Shown: in pieces, positions 8,817 through 18,629 of the stretch
How the letters are laid out: each line of letters begins with the position of its first letter
Position numbering within the stretch: position 1 is the first letter of the stretch
Assembly (NCBI RefSeq): GCF_000296465.1
Contig: NZ_JH815205.1
Location: 1 to 64,000 of the forward strand
DNA: 64,000 bases
Direction: 5' to 3'
From: Barnesiella intestinihominis YIT 11860
GTDB lineage: Bacteria > Bacteroidota > Bacteroidia > Bacteroidales > Barnesiellaceae
Made by a program: the position numbers and the translations under genes
Notes under the pieces: model-generated
The model's database searches: none
What the model was told of the DNA's origin: nothing
Seen by the model: the letters and a program-made list of their open reading frames with translations, nothing else

Positions 8817-10271
8817 TCAATATTTCATAGTACCCAAAGCCTTAGCCAAATAAACCTCGCAAAGCCGGGTATCGATTTCGGCATCTATTTTTTCCGATTG
8901 GGCTTCGAGCCATGCTGTTTGAGCTTCAAGAACATTTGTCGTCGTAAGTACTCCCTCTTGAAATCCAAGTTGCGCATTCCTCAAATTTTCATCGGCTTTC
9001 TCCAAATTTTTCACAGCCATTTTATAAGTTCTATAAGCCTCAGAAGTTTTAAAAGCCGCTTGACTTACCTGCAATTCTATCTTTTCTTTCACGTCGGCCA
9101 ATTCCAACTTGGCAACAACCGCTTCACTCTTAGCGGCACGAATCTTATTGTAGTTCTTTCCCCAATGAAGGATTGGAATATTGAGCATTACTCCCACGCT
9201 GAACATACCGTCGAACTCGTTTTTAAATCCGTTAAATACGTTGGGATTGGTAAAAGAATAAGTCCCTACCAAAGCCAACTTGGGTAACATATCGGAAAGA
9301 GCCAAGTTTTTCTTCTTTTCATAGATTTTCGCCGCATAATTAAGACTCAACACTTCATTCCGATTTTTAAAAACCTCCTCCATATTATACGACAACGGAG
9401 TCTCCTGCGGAGCTACACGCTCCAACGATTCATCTTCAAGCGTAAATATAGAATTGACCGGCAACCCGCAGATTTGAGACAAAGCCATACGCGACAAAGC
9501 CAATCCGTTATCGACCTTAGCAAGGGTTATCTGAGCAGCATTCAACTTCACGGCTACGGTCAATCCGTCCGACTGAGTCGCAACTCCTTCGGCTATCATC
9601 TCTTGTACATGCCGGTTCAACGTATCGAGTAAAGCCGTATAACTCTCGGCCAGTTTTCTCTTATGAACGAGAGAGACCACTTGCCAATAAGCCTCATCTG
9701 TCTGATAAATAATTTCCTTCTCGGCCGTATTCTTCTGCGACACCGCCAACTTCTCGGCATATCCGGCAATATCGTTCAATGCCTTTATCTTACCCCCCAT
9801 AAAAATAGGTTGCGTCAGTGTCACCAACCCGGCATACACATTATGTACATCGAACTCGAAAGCCTCCTTCGGGATCATGGCGACGGTCGACGGTATAGGC
9901 TGCCCGTTGTTCAATATAGGTTGCCCGGTCGCCGGGTTAGTTACCACATTATACTTGTATTCTTGACTGGCTAAATCGAATGTCTTTGTAGGCAAATATT
10001 GGTCGGACTCCAAAAGCGATATCGACTTTTGATTATACATATAAGACCCGGTAAAATCTATTCCCGGGAAATAAGCTCCCCTAGCCGATTTTTTTGTATA
10101 GCCTGCCCCTTTCACCTTTTCTTCGGCTATACGTAGTTGCTTATTATTCTTTAATGCCATCTGTCGGCAAGAATCGAGCGAAACCGGTTGTTGTGCCGAA
10201 CCCATCAGAAAAGATAACAAGAAGGCTGCTAACAATGCCCTCCCTGCCCATATGCTTCCATTTATTTTCAT
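8817..10271 (-). CDS. TolC-family outer membrane efflux protein
   Basis: First gene of the minus-strand efflux operon: 484 residues with a signal peptide (LLAAFLLSFLMGSAQ) and the two repeated coiled-coil and beta-strand halves of TolC-family channels (PF02321). Typical parts are visible, such as SLDSCRQMALKNNKQLRIAEE at the start of the first half and NVLEAQTAWLEAQSEK near the end of the second. It should give the exit channel through the outer membrane. No regulator gene adjoins it. The 880 bases upstream are non-coding and carry repeats. Confidence 0.9.
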   Translation of the reverse strand: MKINGSIWAGRALLAAFLLSFLMGSAQQPVSLDSCRQMALKNNKQLRIAEEKVKGAGYTKKSARGAYFPGIDFTGSYMYNQKSISLLESDQYLPTKTFDLASQEYKYNVVTNPATGQPILNNGQPIPSTVAMIPKEAFEFDVHNVYAGLVTLTQPIFMGGKIKALNDIAGYAEKLAVSQKNTAEKEIIYQTDEAYWQVVSLVHKRKLAESYTALLDTLNRHVQEMIAEGVATQSDGLTVAVKLNAAQITLAKVDNGLALSRMALSQICGLPVNSIFTLEDESLERVAPQETPLSYNMEEVFKNRNEVLSLNYAAKIYEKKKNLALSDMLPKLALVGTYSFTNPNVFNGFKNEFDGMFSVGVMLNIPILHWGKNYNKIRAAKSEAVVAKLELADVKEKIELQVSQAAFKTSEAYRTYKMAVKNLEKADENLRNAQLGFQEGVLTTTNVLEAQTAWLEAQSEKIDAEIDTRLCEVYLAKALGTMKY

Positions 10272-11154
10272 ACGCTTCTATTTATCTCTTACTTTTCTTT
10301 AACGGAACTAATACTTGTTTTGCTTATAGTTGCATAAACAATTTTATTTCTTAAAAAAATAATGCACCCGGCATTACACCGCAAAAATACGCCGAGTTTA
10401 GCATTAAACAAATATTTAAAGATTTTAGTTTTCTATTTTTACTATTTTTTAAGAATCGGCTTTGAATTTTTCCACGCTGTATTCGAAAGCTATTTTCGAA
10501 AGCATTTTTCATGAACGAAAAAAACTCAATAACCAAACGATAGAATGCTACCGAAAATATGCTTCATAAGATACATAGAAGAATCATCTCTCTACGCAAA
10601 ATATCGACTGAGTCGACATTTTCTCCTTTTATACCTCTAACCCCTCAATCAAAGATTATATGATTTTTTCAACCCCCTCGCCCTGCGGGCACTTCCCCTA
10701 TTGCTGCGCGACACAGGGGGAGAGGGCTAAAACTCACTTCGGAGATTTCAATAGAGGAGAGGAGTTGAATAATCTGGTACTAACTATGAAGTGAAATGTT
10801 TCCGGTTAGGTTAAACTTGTTCAACTTTTTGGGGGCACTTCACAAATGAATAGAGGGTTACTTTTAAACTCCTCTGCCGTGCCCCGCAGCATTGCGGGGT
10901 GTTTTGCACGACAAAATATAGGGGAGGTGGCACGTAGTGACGGAGGGGTTAAATTTTTCAAGAATCTATTCGGCCGCTTTTTAACCATTCACCAAGAAGA
11001 CAGGAATACACTTATCGACAAGAGATTCATCGCTAAAATTCAAGTCTGCCTCCCCACAAATTATCGACAAAGCCAAAATATCGATAAAATCGGGAAGAGC
11101 TTTACCCATACTTTCACATCGGCCCGATTCTCCAAACAAATACAGAGGCGGAAG
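10272..11154. other. Intergenic gap with dispersed repeat elements
   Basis: No supportable gene lies here. The first 350 bases are AT-rich and should hold the promoter of the leftward efflux operon, though I found no clean consensus. The part from about 10,665 to 10,960 holds copies of the GC-rich repeat described separately. Short open frames in it are low-complexity and have no family features. Confidence 0.6.
10665..10960. repeat. Dispersed intergenic repeat, mosaic copies
   Basis: Two modules are visible. Near 10,675 is CCCCCTCGCCCTGCGGGCAC followed by TTCCCCTATTGCTGCGCGAC. Near 10,908-10,955, in the opposite orientation, is TGCACGACAAAATATAGGGG then AGGTGGCACGTAGTGACGG and AGGGGTT. The second is the reverse complement of the module at about 21,340-21,390 in this window. 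The units look like degenerate members of one non-coding repeat family. Confidence 0.6.
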
Positions 11155-12048
11155 CTATTGTTTCAAAGTGAACGAACGAGTCCCTATCTTATAGTTATCG
11201 GCAAAGATATCCACGCGATATTCCCCGGGATATAAAAATTCTTCCACGGCCCAATACATTGTCACGTCATTCAATTCTTCACCTGTATATTCAATCAATT
11301 TTCGGCAAGAATAATTTATTTCACGATCTTCAAAAGGAAATACATCGGCCCTATCCTTCACCAATACATCTCCATCGGGTTTTACAATACGGGCATAAAT
11401 ATATTTCTCACCGACTTCGGCCGTTACATTTTTGGCTATGGAGAATGTTATCTTTATTTTATCGGTTTTTTTAATTTTTTTTGCAGTCTTTCCTCTCGAA
11501 TCTATCGGAGTCACCACAATACCTACGGCATCGAGTTTTGCCGCTAATGTTACCTTTTCGGTCAATTCCTCTCGTTCTTGTTTCAATTGACTTGCTGTTT
11601 GCGCTACCTCTCTATACCGCCGGGTCACCTTCGCATTCTCTTCCCGTAACTGCTTATTGGCGACATTCAACGAATCGATTTGCATCACATAATGACGCAT
11701 AATTCCCCGCAACGTAGTCAACTCCCGCTTTAATTCCTCGATACGAGCCGAGCTCGTATTTTTCACAGTCCGCAACTCTTCCAACAATCGTTGAACTTTC
11801 ACCTTCTCGGCATCGAGCTTTTCGATCAACGAGTCGTTATTGAACATCATCTTCTGCCCCTCGAACTGATCGTATTGGGCAGCCAAATCGCTATATTCTT
11901 TTTCAAGCTCGCTCCGCTGTTTGTCGATCTCCACTTGCTCCTTGAAATCGGACATTTCTTTATGTTGCATGTATATGAAAATCCCGGTTCCCAACAATGC
12001 GACGACCAGAACAGCGATAACAACCCATACCAAATTACTCCTTTTCAT
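11155..12048 (-). CDS. Conserved membrane-anchored coiled-coil protein, unknown function
   Basis: A protein of about 297 residues that I do not recognise as a named family. From the ATG at 12048 (MKRSNLVWVVIAVLVVALLG) it has one N-terminal membrane helix, a long coiled coil with heptads (about residues 30-165), then a compact C-terminal domain (about 185-297) rich in beta strands that ends SRTSFTLKQ-like (GTRSFTLKQ). The upstream in-frame ATG at 12102 is less likely because the added 18 residues break the signal-anchor pattern. The C-terminal part contains YIYARIVKPDGDVL, which suggests a sandwich fold. It stands alone, reading away from the PASTA gene. It may be an envelope scaffold, but no function is claimed. 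Confidence 0.7.
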   Translation of the reverse strand: MKRSNLVWVVIAVLVVALLGTGIFIYMQHKEMSDFKEQVEIDKQRSELEKEYSDLAAQYDQFEGQKMMFNNDSLIEKLDAEKVKVQRLLEELRTVKNTSSARIEELKRELTTLRGIMRHYVMQIDSLNVANKQLREENAKVTRRYREVAQTASQLKQEREELTEKVTLAAKLDAVGIVVTPIDSRGKTAKKIKKTDKIKITFSIAKNVTAEVGEKYIYARIVKPDGDVLVKDRADVFPFEDREINYSCRKLIEYTGEELNDVTMYWAVEEFLYPGEYRVDIFADNYKIGTRSFTLKQ

Positions 12049-12308
12049 AATATACAGAAGCTTATTTTTTTCTTGCAAAAGTAAATCATTATCGAATATC
12101 AATCAAGAACAGACAGATTATTTAAGTTATAAATGTTAAATTATATTCTTCCTCAAATTCGAAAAAGGAATCATGCAGCTCTTCATTTCACCAAAGAAAT
12201 ATTGGAAGGACAAAATCTTTTTGTCATAAAAATAATTAAGTTAACACCGTTGCAAGCTATTTTCCCTATCTTTGTGAAATCTTAGATAAGTTATGCACCT
12301 AAGCGATT

Positions 12309-12941
12309 ATGGGAAAAATAATTGATTTTTTCAAAAAGCACCCGATAATCAAAACGTTAGTATTGATGATTATCGTTTTTTTTCTGCTGATAGCACTCAC
12401 TCTATACGGGTTAAAGCTATATACACGGCACGGGAAAGCGGTCATTGTCCCCGAGGTCAAAACAATGATTTTACCCGATGCTCTACGCATACTCGATCGG
12501 GAAGGATTTCGGTACGACATAATAGACTCTCTGTTTATCGACGGTGCGGTTCCGGGCAGTGTCATCGAACAGACCCCTGCTGGTGGAAGCAAAGTAAAAG
12601 ACGGTCGAATTATTTATCTATCGATCAACGCTTACTCCCCCAGAATGATTTCTTGTCCAAAAGTCTCCGATATGTCGCTTCGCCAAGCTCTTTCCACCTT
12701 AGAAAGTGTAGGGTTGACAGATATTAAAACACAAAATGTACCATCGGAATACCCCGATCTCGTTATCGGTATACAATACAAAGGCGAAAACCTCGAACAA
12801 GGAGATAAAATTCCTGCGGGAAGTTCCTTAACTCTACTTGTGGGAGACGGCATACCCGAAGAATATCCCGACTCGACGATCGACGAGATTCCACAAAATG
12901 CGAAAGAAGCACCTCTCACCGATGAAAGTTGGTTTAACTAA
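12309..12941 (+). CDS. PASTA domain membrane protein
   Basis: A 210-residue protein with one N-terminal membrane helix (about 14-36) and tandem PASTA domains: VPEVKTMILPDALRILDREG (about 47-110) and CPKVSDMSLRQALSTLESVG (about 115-180). PASTA domains bind peptidoglycan or lipid II-like ligands in other bacteria. In Bacteroidales this short form lies upstream of rluD, as here (15-base gap). There is no kinase domain. A TATCTTTG element (12267-12274) lies 34 bases ahead of the start and is a likely -7 box. Confidence 0.85.
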   Translation: MGKIIDFFKKHPIIKTLVLMIIVFFLLIALTLYGLKLYTRHGKAVIVPEVKTMILPDALRILDREGFRYDIIDSLFIDGAVPGSVIEQTPAGGSKVKDGRIIYLSINAYSPRMISCPKVSDMSLRQALSTLESVGLTDIKTQNVPSEYPDLVIGIQYKGENLEQGDKIPAGSSLTLLVGDGIPEEYPDSTIDEIPQNAKEAPLTDESWFN

Positions 12942-12956
12942 ACAATCTCGAATGCA

Positions 12957-14018
12957 ATGAACACTTGCGACGAAGACATAGAAGCCGATGACAAAATCAT
13001 CGCAGAAGAAGGTGAGCGGGAATTGTATGAACACTTCCGGTTCGTGGCAGACAAAGGACAAAATCTATTACGAGTAGATAAATTTCTCGTAGCACGTCTC
13101 GAAAGTTCTTCCCGTAACCGGGTACAACAGGCAGCCGAAGCCGGCTGTATTCTCGTAAACGGGAAAGCGGTCAAGTCGAACTATCGCGTAAAGCCGCTCG
13201 ATGTCGTGTCTGTCGTCATGGATCGACCCAGATACGAATTCGAGATCATACCCCAAGACATACCGCTCGATGTCGTATACGAAGACAAAACCGTCTTGGT
13301 TGTCAACAAACCGGCAGGATTGGTCGTACACCCCGGACACGGGAATTATAGCGGGACACTGGTAAACGCACTGGCGTACTATTTCCGGGATACCCCCGAC
13401 TATGATGTAAGCGACCCCCGTTTGGGATTGGTACACCGTATCGACAAAGACACTTCCGGATTATTAGTCATAGCCAAGACTCCCGAAGCCAAAACAAACT
13501 TGGGTTTACAGTTTTTCAATAAAACTACCCAAAGGCAATACGTAGCTTTGGTATGGGGTATTATGGAAAAAGACGAAGGAACGATAACCGGAAATATCGG
13601 TCGTAGCCTCAAAGACAGATTACAAATGACCGTATTTCCCGAGGGAGACTTCGGCAAACATGCAGTAACTCATTATAAAACCTTAGAAAGATTGGGATAT
13701 GTTTCTATCGTCGAGTGTAAACTCGAAACTGGGCGGACACACCAAATCAGGGTACACATGAAACATATCGGACACACTCTTTTTAACGACGAACGTTACG
13801 GGGGAGACCAAATTCTCAAAGGGACGACTTTTACCAAATATAAACAATTTGTACAAAACTGCTTTGAAATTTGCCCCCGGCAAGCCCTACACGCCAAGAC
13901 ACTCGGATTCAAACACCCCGTAACAGGAGAAGAGATGTTTTTCGATTCCCCCATACCGCAAGATATGACCTTGCTGTTTGACAAATGGCGTAATTATACG
14001 GCCAATCGAGATATATAA
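12957..14018 (+). CDS. rluD: RluD-family 23S rRNA pseudouridine synthase
   Basis: A 353-residue RluA/RluD-family enzyme that isomerises uridines in structured RNA, for RluD in helix 69 of 23S rRNA. It has an N-terminal S4 RNA-binding domain (RVDKFLVARLESSSRNRVQQ, about residues 38-100) and the catalytic domain with HRIDKDTSGLLVIAK, whose aspartate in RID is the catalytic residue. The later GRTHQIRVHMKHIGH motif is also intact. The length is normal for RluD. It follows the PASTA gene and is likely cotranscribed. Whether it modifies the RluD sites or those of RluC cannot be settled by eye. Confidence 0.88.
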   Translation: MNTCDEDIEADDKIIAEEGERELYEHFRFVADKGQNLLRVDKFLVARLESSSRNRVQQAAEAGCILVNGKAVKSNYRVKPLDVVSVVMDRPRYEFEIIPQDIPLDVVYEDKTVLVVNKPAGLVVHPGHGNYSGTLVNALAYYFRDTPDYDVSDPRLGLVHRIDKDTSGLLVIAKTPEAKTNLGLQFFNKTTQRQYVALVWGIMEKDEGTITGNIGRSLKDRLQMTVFPEGDFGKHAVTHYKTLERLGYVSIVECKLETGRTHQIRVHMKHIGHTLFNDERYGGDQILKGTTFTKYKQFVQNCFEICPRQALHAKTLGFKHPVTGEEMFFDSPIPQDMTLLFDKWRNYTANRDI

Positions 14019-14070
14019 AACATAAGAATAAAAACAATAGACGGTTCTATACCTTAAAAATATTAATGTT

Positions 14071-15234
14071 ATGGAATGCCCAAAAGAATTTGACGATATT
14101 CGACCTTTTTACGACAGTGAATTTCACGACAAAATGAAAGTTCTGGTTACAGAACCCGGATTCGAGCACGCTGTTCGTTACGTACTCCGCGACATTAACT
14201 ACGAACTATTCTGCCAAGAATTGTTGACTATCGACAACAAAAAAGACTTTCAATTACTGGTTATGCGCTCTTTCCTAGAAGGGCTAACTCAGAAAACCAC
14301 CAAAGGACTTACCGGGAACAATCTCGATGTACTCGATAAGGCAAAAAGCTACACATTCATGTCCAACCATCGCGACATTGTGCTCGATGCCTCTCTACTC
14401 AATCTGCTACTCATTCGAAACGGAATAAAAACCAGTGAAATAGCCATCGGAAACAATCTGCTCATATACGACTGGATATCCGATTTAGTTCGGCTCAACA
14501 AGAGTTTTATCGTCAAACGAGACGTAGGCGTGCGCCAAATGCTCGATGCCGCCCGACAGCTATCGGGATACATACATTTCGCTATAACGAAAAAAAACGA
14601 ATCGGTATGGATAGCCCAACGGGAAGGCCGTTCGAAAGATTCCGACGACCGCACACAAGAATCTCTCATTAAAATGTTAGGCATATCCGGAGAGGGAGAC
14701 CTCATCAATAATTTGAAAGAAATAAACATTGTTCCGGTCTCCATATCCTACGAATATGATCCCTGCGACTATCTCAAAGCACACGAGTTCCTGCTCAAAC
14801 GAGACAATCCCGATTTTAAAAAATCCCAAAGAGACGATTTGCACAGCATGGAAATAGGTCTACTCGGCTTCAAGGGGCGTGTACATTTTCAAATATCCCC
14901 GTGCATCAACGACGAACTCGACAAATTATCGGCAATCGACGAAAAATCGGAATTACTGGCCAACATACTCAAAGTAATAGACAAGGCCATTCATACCAAT
15001 TATAAAATATATCCCGGTAATTATATCGCTTACGATATTCTCGACGGACAGAAACGTTTCGCCGACCGTTACACAAATAAAGACCAAACCACTTTTGCCA
15101 ATTACCTGAACTCACAATTGGCAAAAATCCCCGACGTAACGAGTAAAGACAAAGACTTCCTGAAAGAGCGCATTCTCTCCATGTATGCCAATCCGTTGAA
15201 AAATCAATTGATAGCATTAGGGCAAGAAGCCTGA
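14071..15234 (+). CDS. 1-acylglycerol-3-phosphate O-acyltransferase-like protein
   Basis: A 387-residue cytoplasmic or membrane-associated acyltransferase of the PlsC superfamily, in the long Bacteroidales form. The catalytic NHRDIVLDA (the H-x4-D motif, about residues 99-107) and the EGRSKDS motif are visible, together with a basic VKRDVGVRQM segment between them. It would acylate a glycerolipid or related acceptor. The exact substrate is uncertain, because this branch differs from classical PlsC in its long N-terminal and C-terminal extensions. It ends just ahead of a strong terminator. Confidence 0.75.
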   Translation: MECPKEFDDIRPFYDSEFHDKMKVLVTEPGFEHAVRYVLRDINYELFCQELLTIDNKKDFQLLVMRSFLEGLTQKTTKGLTGNNLDVLDKAKSYTFMSNHRDIVLDASLLNLLLIRNGIKTSEIAIGNNLLIYDWISDLVRLNKSFIVKRDVGVRQMLDAARQLSGYIHFAITKKNESVWIAQREGRSKDSDDRTQESLIKMLGISGEGDLINNLKEINIVPVSISYEYDPCDYLKAHEFLLKRDNPDFKKSQRDDLHSMEIGLLGFKGRVHFQISPCINDELDKLSAIDEKSELLANILKVIDKAIHTNYKIYPGNYIAYDILDGQKRFADRYTNKDQTTFANYLNSQLAKIPDVTSKDKDFLKERILSMYANPLKNQLIALGQEA

Positions 15235-15247
15235 ATGACAACACAAT

Positions 15248-15291
15248 AAGGAAACGATGAGTGTTGCGTTGAAAACACTCATCGTTTCCTT
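15248..15291 (+). terminator. Strong rho-independent terminator
   Basis: A perfect 18-base inverted repeat (15248-15265 with 15274-15291), starting AAGGAAACGATGAG, around an 8-base loop, followed by TCTC. It closes the PASTA-rluD-acyltransferase unit. Confidence 0.85.
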
Positions 15292-15312
15292 CTCAACATT
15301 CGATAAAATTAT

Positions 15313-16503
15313 ATGCGGTTACCCCTTCTTCTCATTTTACTTCCACTGTTGGCTCTATCGGCCGATTTCTATATCTTTCGACGCAACTTTCGTCATAAAT
15401 CTAAATGGATAAAAATTCTTTGGTGGGGCCTTTCCTTAGTCACTCTCCTTCTCGTGTGTATAGGGGTGACGGGGCTATTCGCTTTTCCGGGGAAGCTCGA
15501 TATAAATATCTCCATGTGGATATTCTATATTTTCTTCTTGGTCTACATGCCCAAATGGTTTTACTCCATATTTTCTCTATTCGATTACGTCCCCCGTCTA
15601 TGGAAAAGGAAGAAAGGGAAATGGGGTCACATGATCGGTACGGCATTAGCCCTGTATGTCATCGGGTCCATGCTCTACGGCGCATTCTATGCCCGACAAC
15701 ACCCCATATATAATTACAGGACAATCTCTTTTCCCAATTTGCCGGAAGACTTCGACGGATACCGCATCGTCCAATTCTCCGACCTTCACCTCGAAACTTT
15801 GGGCTCCGCAGCCAATTACTTGCCCCGATGGATAAACCGCATTAATCAACTACACCCCGACCTTATCGTTTTTACGGGAGACCTCGTCAACCGCCGAGGA
15901 AACGAACTGCCTCCTTACATGAACGAACTTTCCCGTCTCTCTGCGCCCGATGGAGTATATTCTATCTTGGGGAATCACGATTACGGCGACTATTTCCATT
16001 GGGAAAACCCCGAAGAAAAAGAACAAACACTCCGTTCTCTCATCGTCAACGAGGAAAAAATGGGTTGGACGATGTTGAACAATCGTTCGGTATTTCTTCA
16101 CCGGGGAAACGACAGCATCGCCCTTATCGGTGTTGAAAATTGGGGACTTCCACCTTTCCCGCAATACGGGAAATTGGATCAGGCATATTCCTCGTTGAAC
16201 GATTCGGTTTTCAAAATACTGCTCTCTCACAACCCGCTGCATTGGAAACACGAAGTTATTCCACACTCAAACATCGACCTCACTTTATCGGGACACACCC
16301 ACGCCATGCAGCTGAAATTAGGCTGGGAAGGATTCGAATATTCTTTTGCCGAACCCTTGTATCCCGAATGGAGCGGTCTATATACCGCCCCCGATAAACA
16401 TCAAATGTTATACGTCAATGAAGGTATCGGTTGTGTATTCCTTCCCATGCGAATCGGCGCCCGCCCCGAAATCACGATTATAACATTAAAGAAAGAATCA
16501 TGA
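15313..16503 (+). CDS. Membrane-bound metallophosphoesterase
   Basis: A 396-residue protein with several membrane helices in the first 125 residues and a calcineurin-like phosphoesterase domain behind them. All metal-binding motifs are present: FSDLHLE (D-x-H), GDLVNRR, GNHD, SHNPLH and SGHTHAMQ. This layout matches YkuE/YaeI-type membrane phosphoesterases, some of which act on UDP-diacylglucosamine-like lipids; the substrate here is not known. Its stop codon overlaps the tex start (ATGA at 16500), so translation of the two is probably coupled. Confidence 0.85.
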   Translation: MRLPLLLILLPLLALSADFYIFRRNFRHKSKWIKILWWGLSLVTLLLVCIGVTGLFAFPGKLDINISMWIFYIFFLVYMPKWFYSIFSLFDYVPRLWKRKKGKWGHMIGTALALYVIGSMLYGAFYARQHPIYNYRTISFPNLPEDFDGYRIVQFSDLHLETLGSAANYLPRWINRINQLHPDLIVFTGDLVNRRGNELPPYMNELSRLSAPDGVYSILGNHDYGDYFHWENPEEKEQTLRSLIVNEEKMGWTMLNNRSVFLHRGNDSIALIGVENWGLPPFPQYGKLDQAYSSLNDSVFKILLSHNPLHWKHEVIPHSNIDLTLSGHTHAMQLKLGWEGFEYSFAEPLYPEWSGLYTAPDKHQMLYVNEGIGCVFLPMRIGARPEITIITLKKES

Positions 16504-18629
16504 ATACATCGATATACAAGCTCCTGTCACAATCACTGGGTTTTGCCGAGAAACAAATCGAAAAAACAATCGAACTGCTCGACAGCGGAGCCACTATTCC
16601 TTTCATCAGCCGTTACCGCAAAGAGGCTACCGGTTCCCTCGACGAGGTACAAATAGGTAATATCAAGGAAGCATACAATAAACTATGCGAAACCGAAAAA
16701 CGAAAAAAATTTATCATTTCGACAATCGAGGAACAAGGAAAGTTGTCGGAAGAGTTGAAACAACGCATAGATTCTTGTTGGGACATTACCGAGCTCGAAG
16801 ATATATACCTACCCTATAAACCCCGTAGAAGAACCCGTGCAGAGATAGCCCGGGAACACGGATTAGAGCCCCTCGCCAAAATCATCATGGCGCAAAAAAG
16901 CGAAAAGATAAAAACGAGTGCCGCCCGATTCGTTACTCCCGAAATCCCCGATGAGCAAACAGCGGTCGAAGGAGCTTGCGACATTATCGCCGAATGGGTC
17001 TCCGAGAACGAACGAGCCAGAAATACCATTCGGCGTTGTTTCGAGCACAGCGCTGTCGTCCATGCAAAAGTCATTAAAGGGAAAGAAATCGAAGGCGATA
17101 AATACCGCGATTACTTCGAATGGAGCGAACCGTTACGACGTTGTGCTTCCCATAAAATCTTAGCGGTGAGACGAGGAGAAAATGAAGGTATTCTCAGAGT
17201 TTCTATTACCCCCGACGACGATACAGCGATAGAACGGTTACAACAAATATTTATCAAAGGCTCAGGAGAAACGTCGAACCTTGTCGACAAAGCGATAAAA
17301 GATAGTTATAAAAGACTTCTGCGCCCTTCCATAGAAAGTGAATTCGCCGCCGCCTCAAAAGAAAAGGCAGACAACGAAGCTATCCGAATTTTTGCGGAAA
17401 ACGTGCGACAATTACTTTTAGCACCACCATTAGGACAAAAACGAGTATTGGCGATAGACCCGGGATTCCGGACCGGCTGTAAAGTAGTTTGTCTCGACGC
17501 TCAGGGAAATCTACTACACAACGAAACCATATACCCTCACCCGCCTCGTCAAGATTCGGTAGGAGCTGCACGCAAACTCACACAGCTGGTAGAAAGCTAC
17601 AAAATCGAAGCTATCGCCATCGGAAACGGAACTGCCGGACGGGAAACGGAACAATTCGTCACAAACCTCCGTTACGACCGCAAGATACAGGTCTTCGTCG
17701 TCAGCGAAAGCGGCGCATCTATCTATTCCGCCTCAAAAGTAGCTCGGGAAGAATTTCCCGAACACGATGTGACGGTACGTGGTGCTGTATCTATCGGTCG
17801 CAGACTCATAGATCCGTTAGCCGAGTTAGTCAAAATCGACCCGAAATCTATCGGGGTAGGACAATATCAACACGATGTCGACCAAACCAAACTGAAAAAA
17901 TCGCTCGACCGAACGATTGAGTTTTGTGTAAACTCCGTGGGAGTAAACGTAAACACCGCCAGCAAGCACCTACTCACTTATATATCGGGATTAGGCCCTC
18001 AACTCGCTCAAAACATAGTCGATTATCGCAAAGAGAACGGAGACTTCGCCCGAAGAACCGACTTGCTCAAAGTACCCCGCATGGGAGCCAAAGCGTTCGA
18101 ACAAGCCGCCGGGTTCCTTCGTATTCCCCATGCACAAAATCCGCTCGACAATTCTGCCGTCCACCCAGAACGATATCCCATCGTAGAAAAAATGGCGGAC
18201 GATCTAAACTGCACCGTAAGCGATCTGATAGAAAACAAAGAGCTGAAAAAACAGCTCGACCTCAAAAACTACATATCCGGCGATGTGGGTATGCCCACTT
18301 TATCCGACATTATAGCCGAACTCGACAAGCCCGGCCGGGACCCCCGCCGTTATATCGAAATGATGGAATTCGATGCCAAAGTCAAAACGATAGACGACTT
18401 ACAAGAAGGAATGATTCTCAACGGTATAGTCACCAACATTACCCAATTCGGCTGTTTCGTCGACATCGGTATCAAAGAAAACGGATTGGTACATATCTCG
18501 CAAATGGCCGACCGATATATCTCCAATCCGGCCGAAATCGTCTCTATGCACCAACCGGTTAAAGTCCGTGTCATCGGTATCGACCGAGAACGGAAACGTA
18601 TACAACTCTCCCTAAAAGATGTGTCATGA
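16500..18629 (+). CDS. tex: Tex-family RNA-binding transcription accessory protein
   Basis: A 709-residue Tex protein, a cytoplasmic RNA-binding factor related to Spt6. The order of domains is canonical: N-terminal helical region with SGATIPFISRYRKEATGSLD, a YqgF-type RNase H-like domain (RVLAIDPGFRTGCKVVCLDA, about 320), helix-hairpin-helix repeats (GLGPQLAQNIVDYRKENG, about 495-560), and a C-terminal S1 domain (GIVTNITQFGCFVDIGIKEN). I chose the ATG at 16500, which overlaps the preceding stop, over an upstream ATG inside the phosphoesterase gene, because homologues begin with this short N-terminus. It overlaps the next gene by ATGA. Confidence 0.92.
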   Translation: MNTSIYKLLSQSLGFAEKQIEKTIELLDSGATIPFISRYRKEATGSLDEVQIGNIKEAYNKLCETEKRKKFIISTIEEQGKLSEELKQRIDSCWDITELEDIYLPYKPRRRTRAEIAREHGLEPLAKIIMAQKSEKIKTSAARFVTPEIPDEQTAVEGACDIIAEWVSENERARNTIRRCFEHSAVVHAKVIKGKEIEGDKYRDYFEWSEPLRRCASHKILAVRRGENEGILRVSITPDDDTAIERLQQIFIKGSGETSNLVDKAIKDSYKRLLRPSIESEFAAASKEKADNEAIRIFAENVRQLLLAPPLGQKRVLAIDPGFRTGCKVVCLDAQGNLLHNETIYPHPPRQDSVGAARKLTQLVESYKIEAIAIGNGTAGRETEQFVTNLRYDRKIQVFVVSESGASIYSASKVAREEFPEHDVTVRGAVSIGRRLIDPLAELVKIDPKSIGVGQYQHDVDQTKLKKSLDRTIEFCVNSVGVNVNTASKHLLTYISGLGPQLAQNIVDYRKENGDFARRTDLLKVPRMGAKAFEQAAGFLRIPHAQNPLDNSAVHPERYPIVEKMADDLNCTVSDLIENKELKKQLDLKNYISGDVGMPTLSDIIAELDKPGRDPRRYIEMMEFDAKVKTIDDLQEGMILNGIVTNITQFGCFVDIGIKENGLVHISQMADRYISNPAEIVSMHQPVKVRVIGIDRERKRIQLSLKDVS

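Noticed and set aside
10660-10960. CRISPR array
   Set aside because: Repeat units are few, variable in spacing and in both orientations, unlike regular spacer-repeat structure. No cas genes are in the window.
10846-11235. Plus-strand frame of 129 codons
   Set aside because: It is made of intergenic repeat sequence and overlaps the 3' end of the coiled-coil gene on the other strand.
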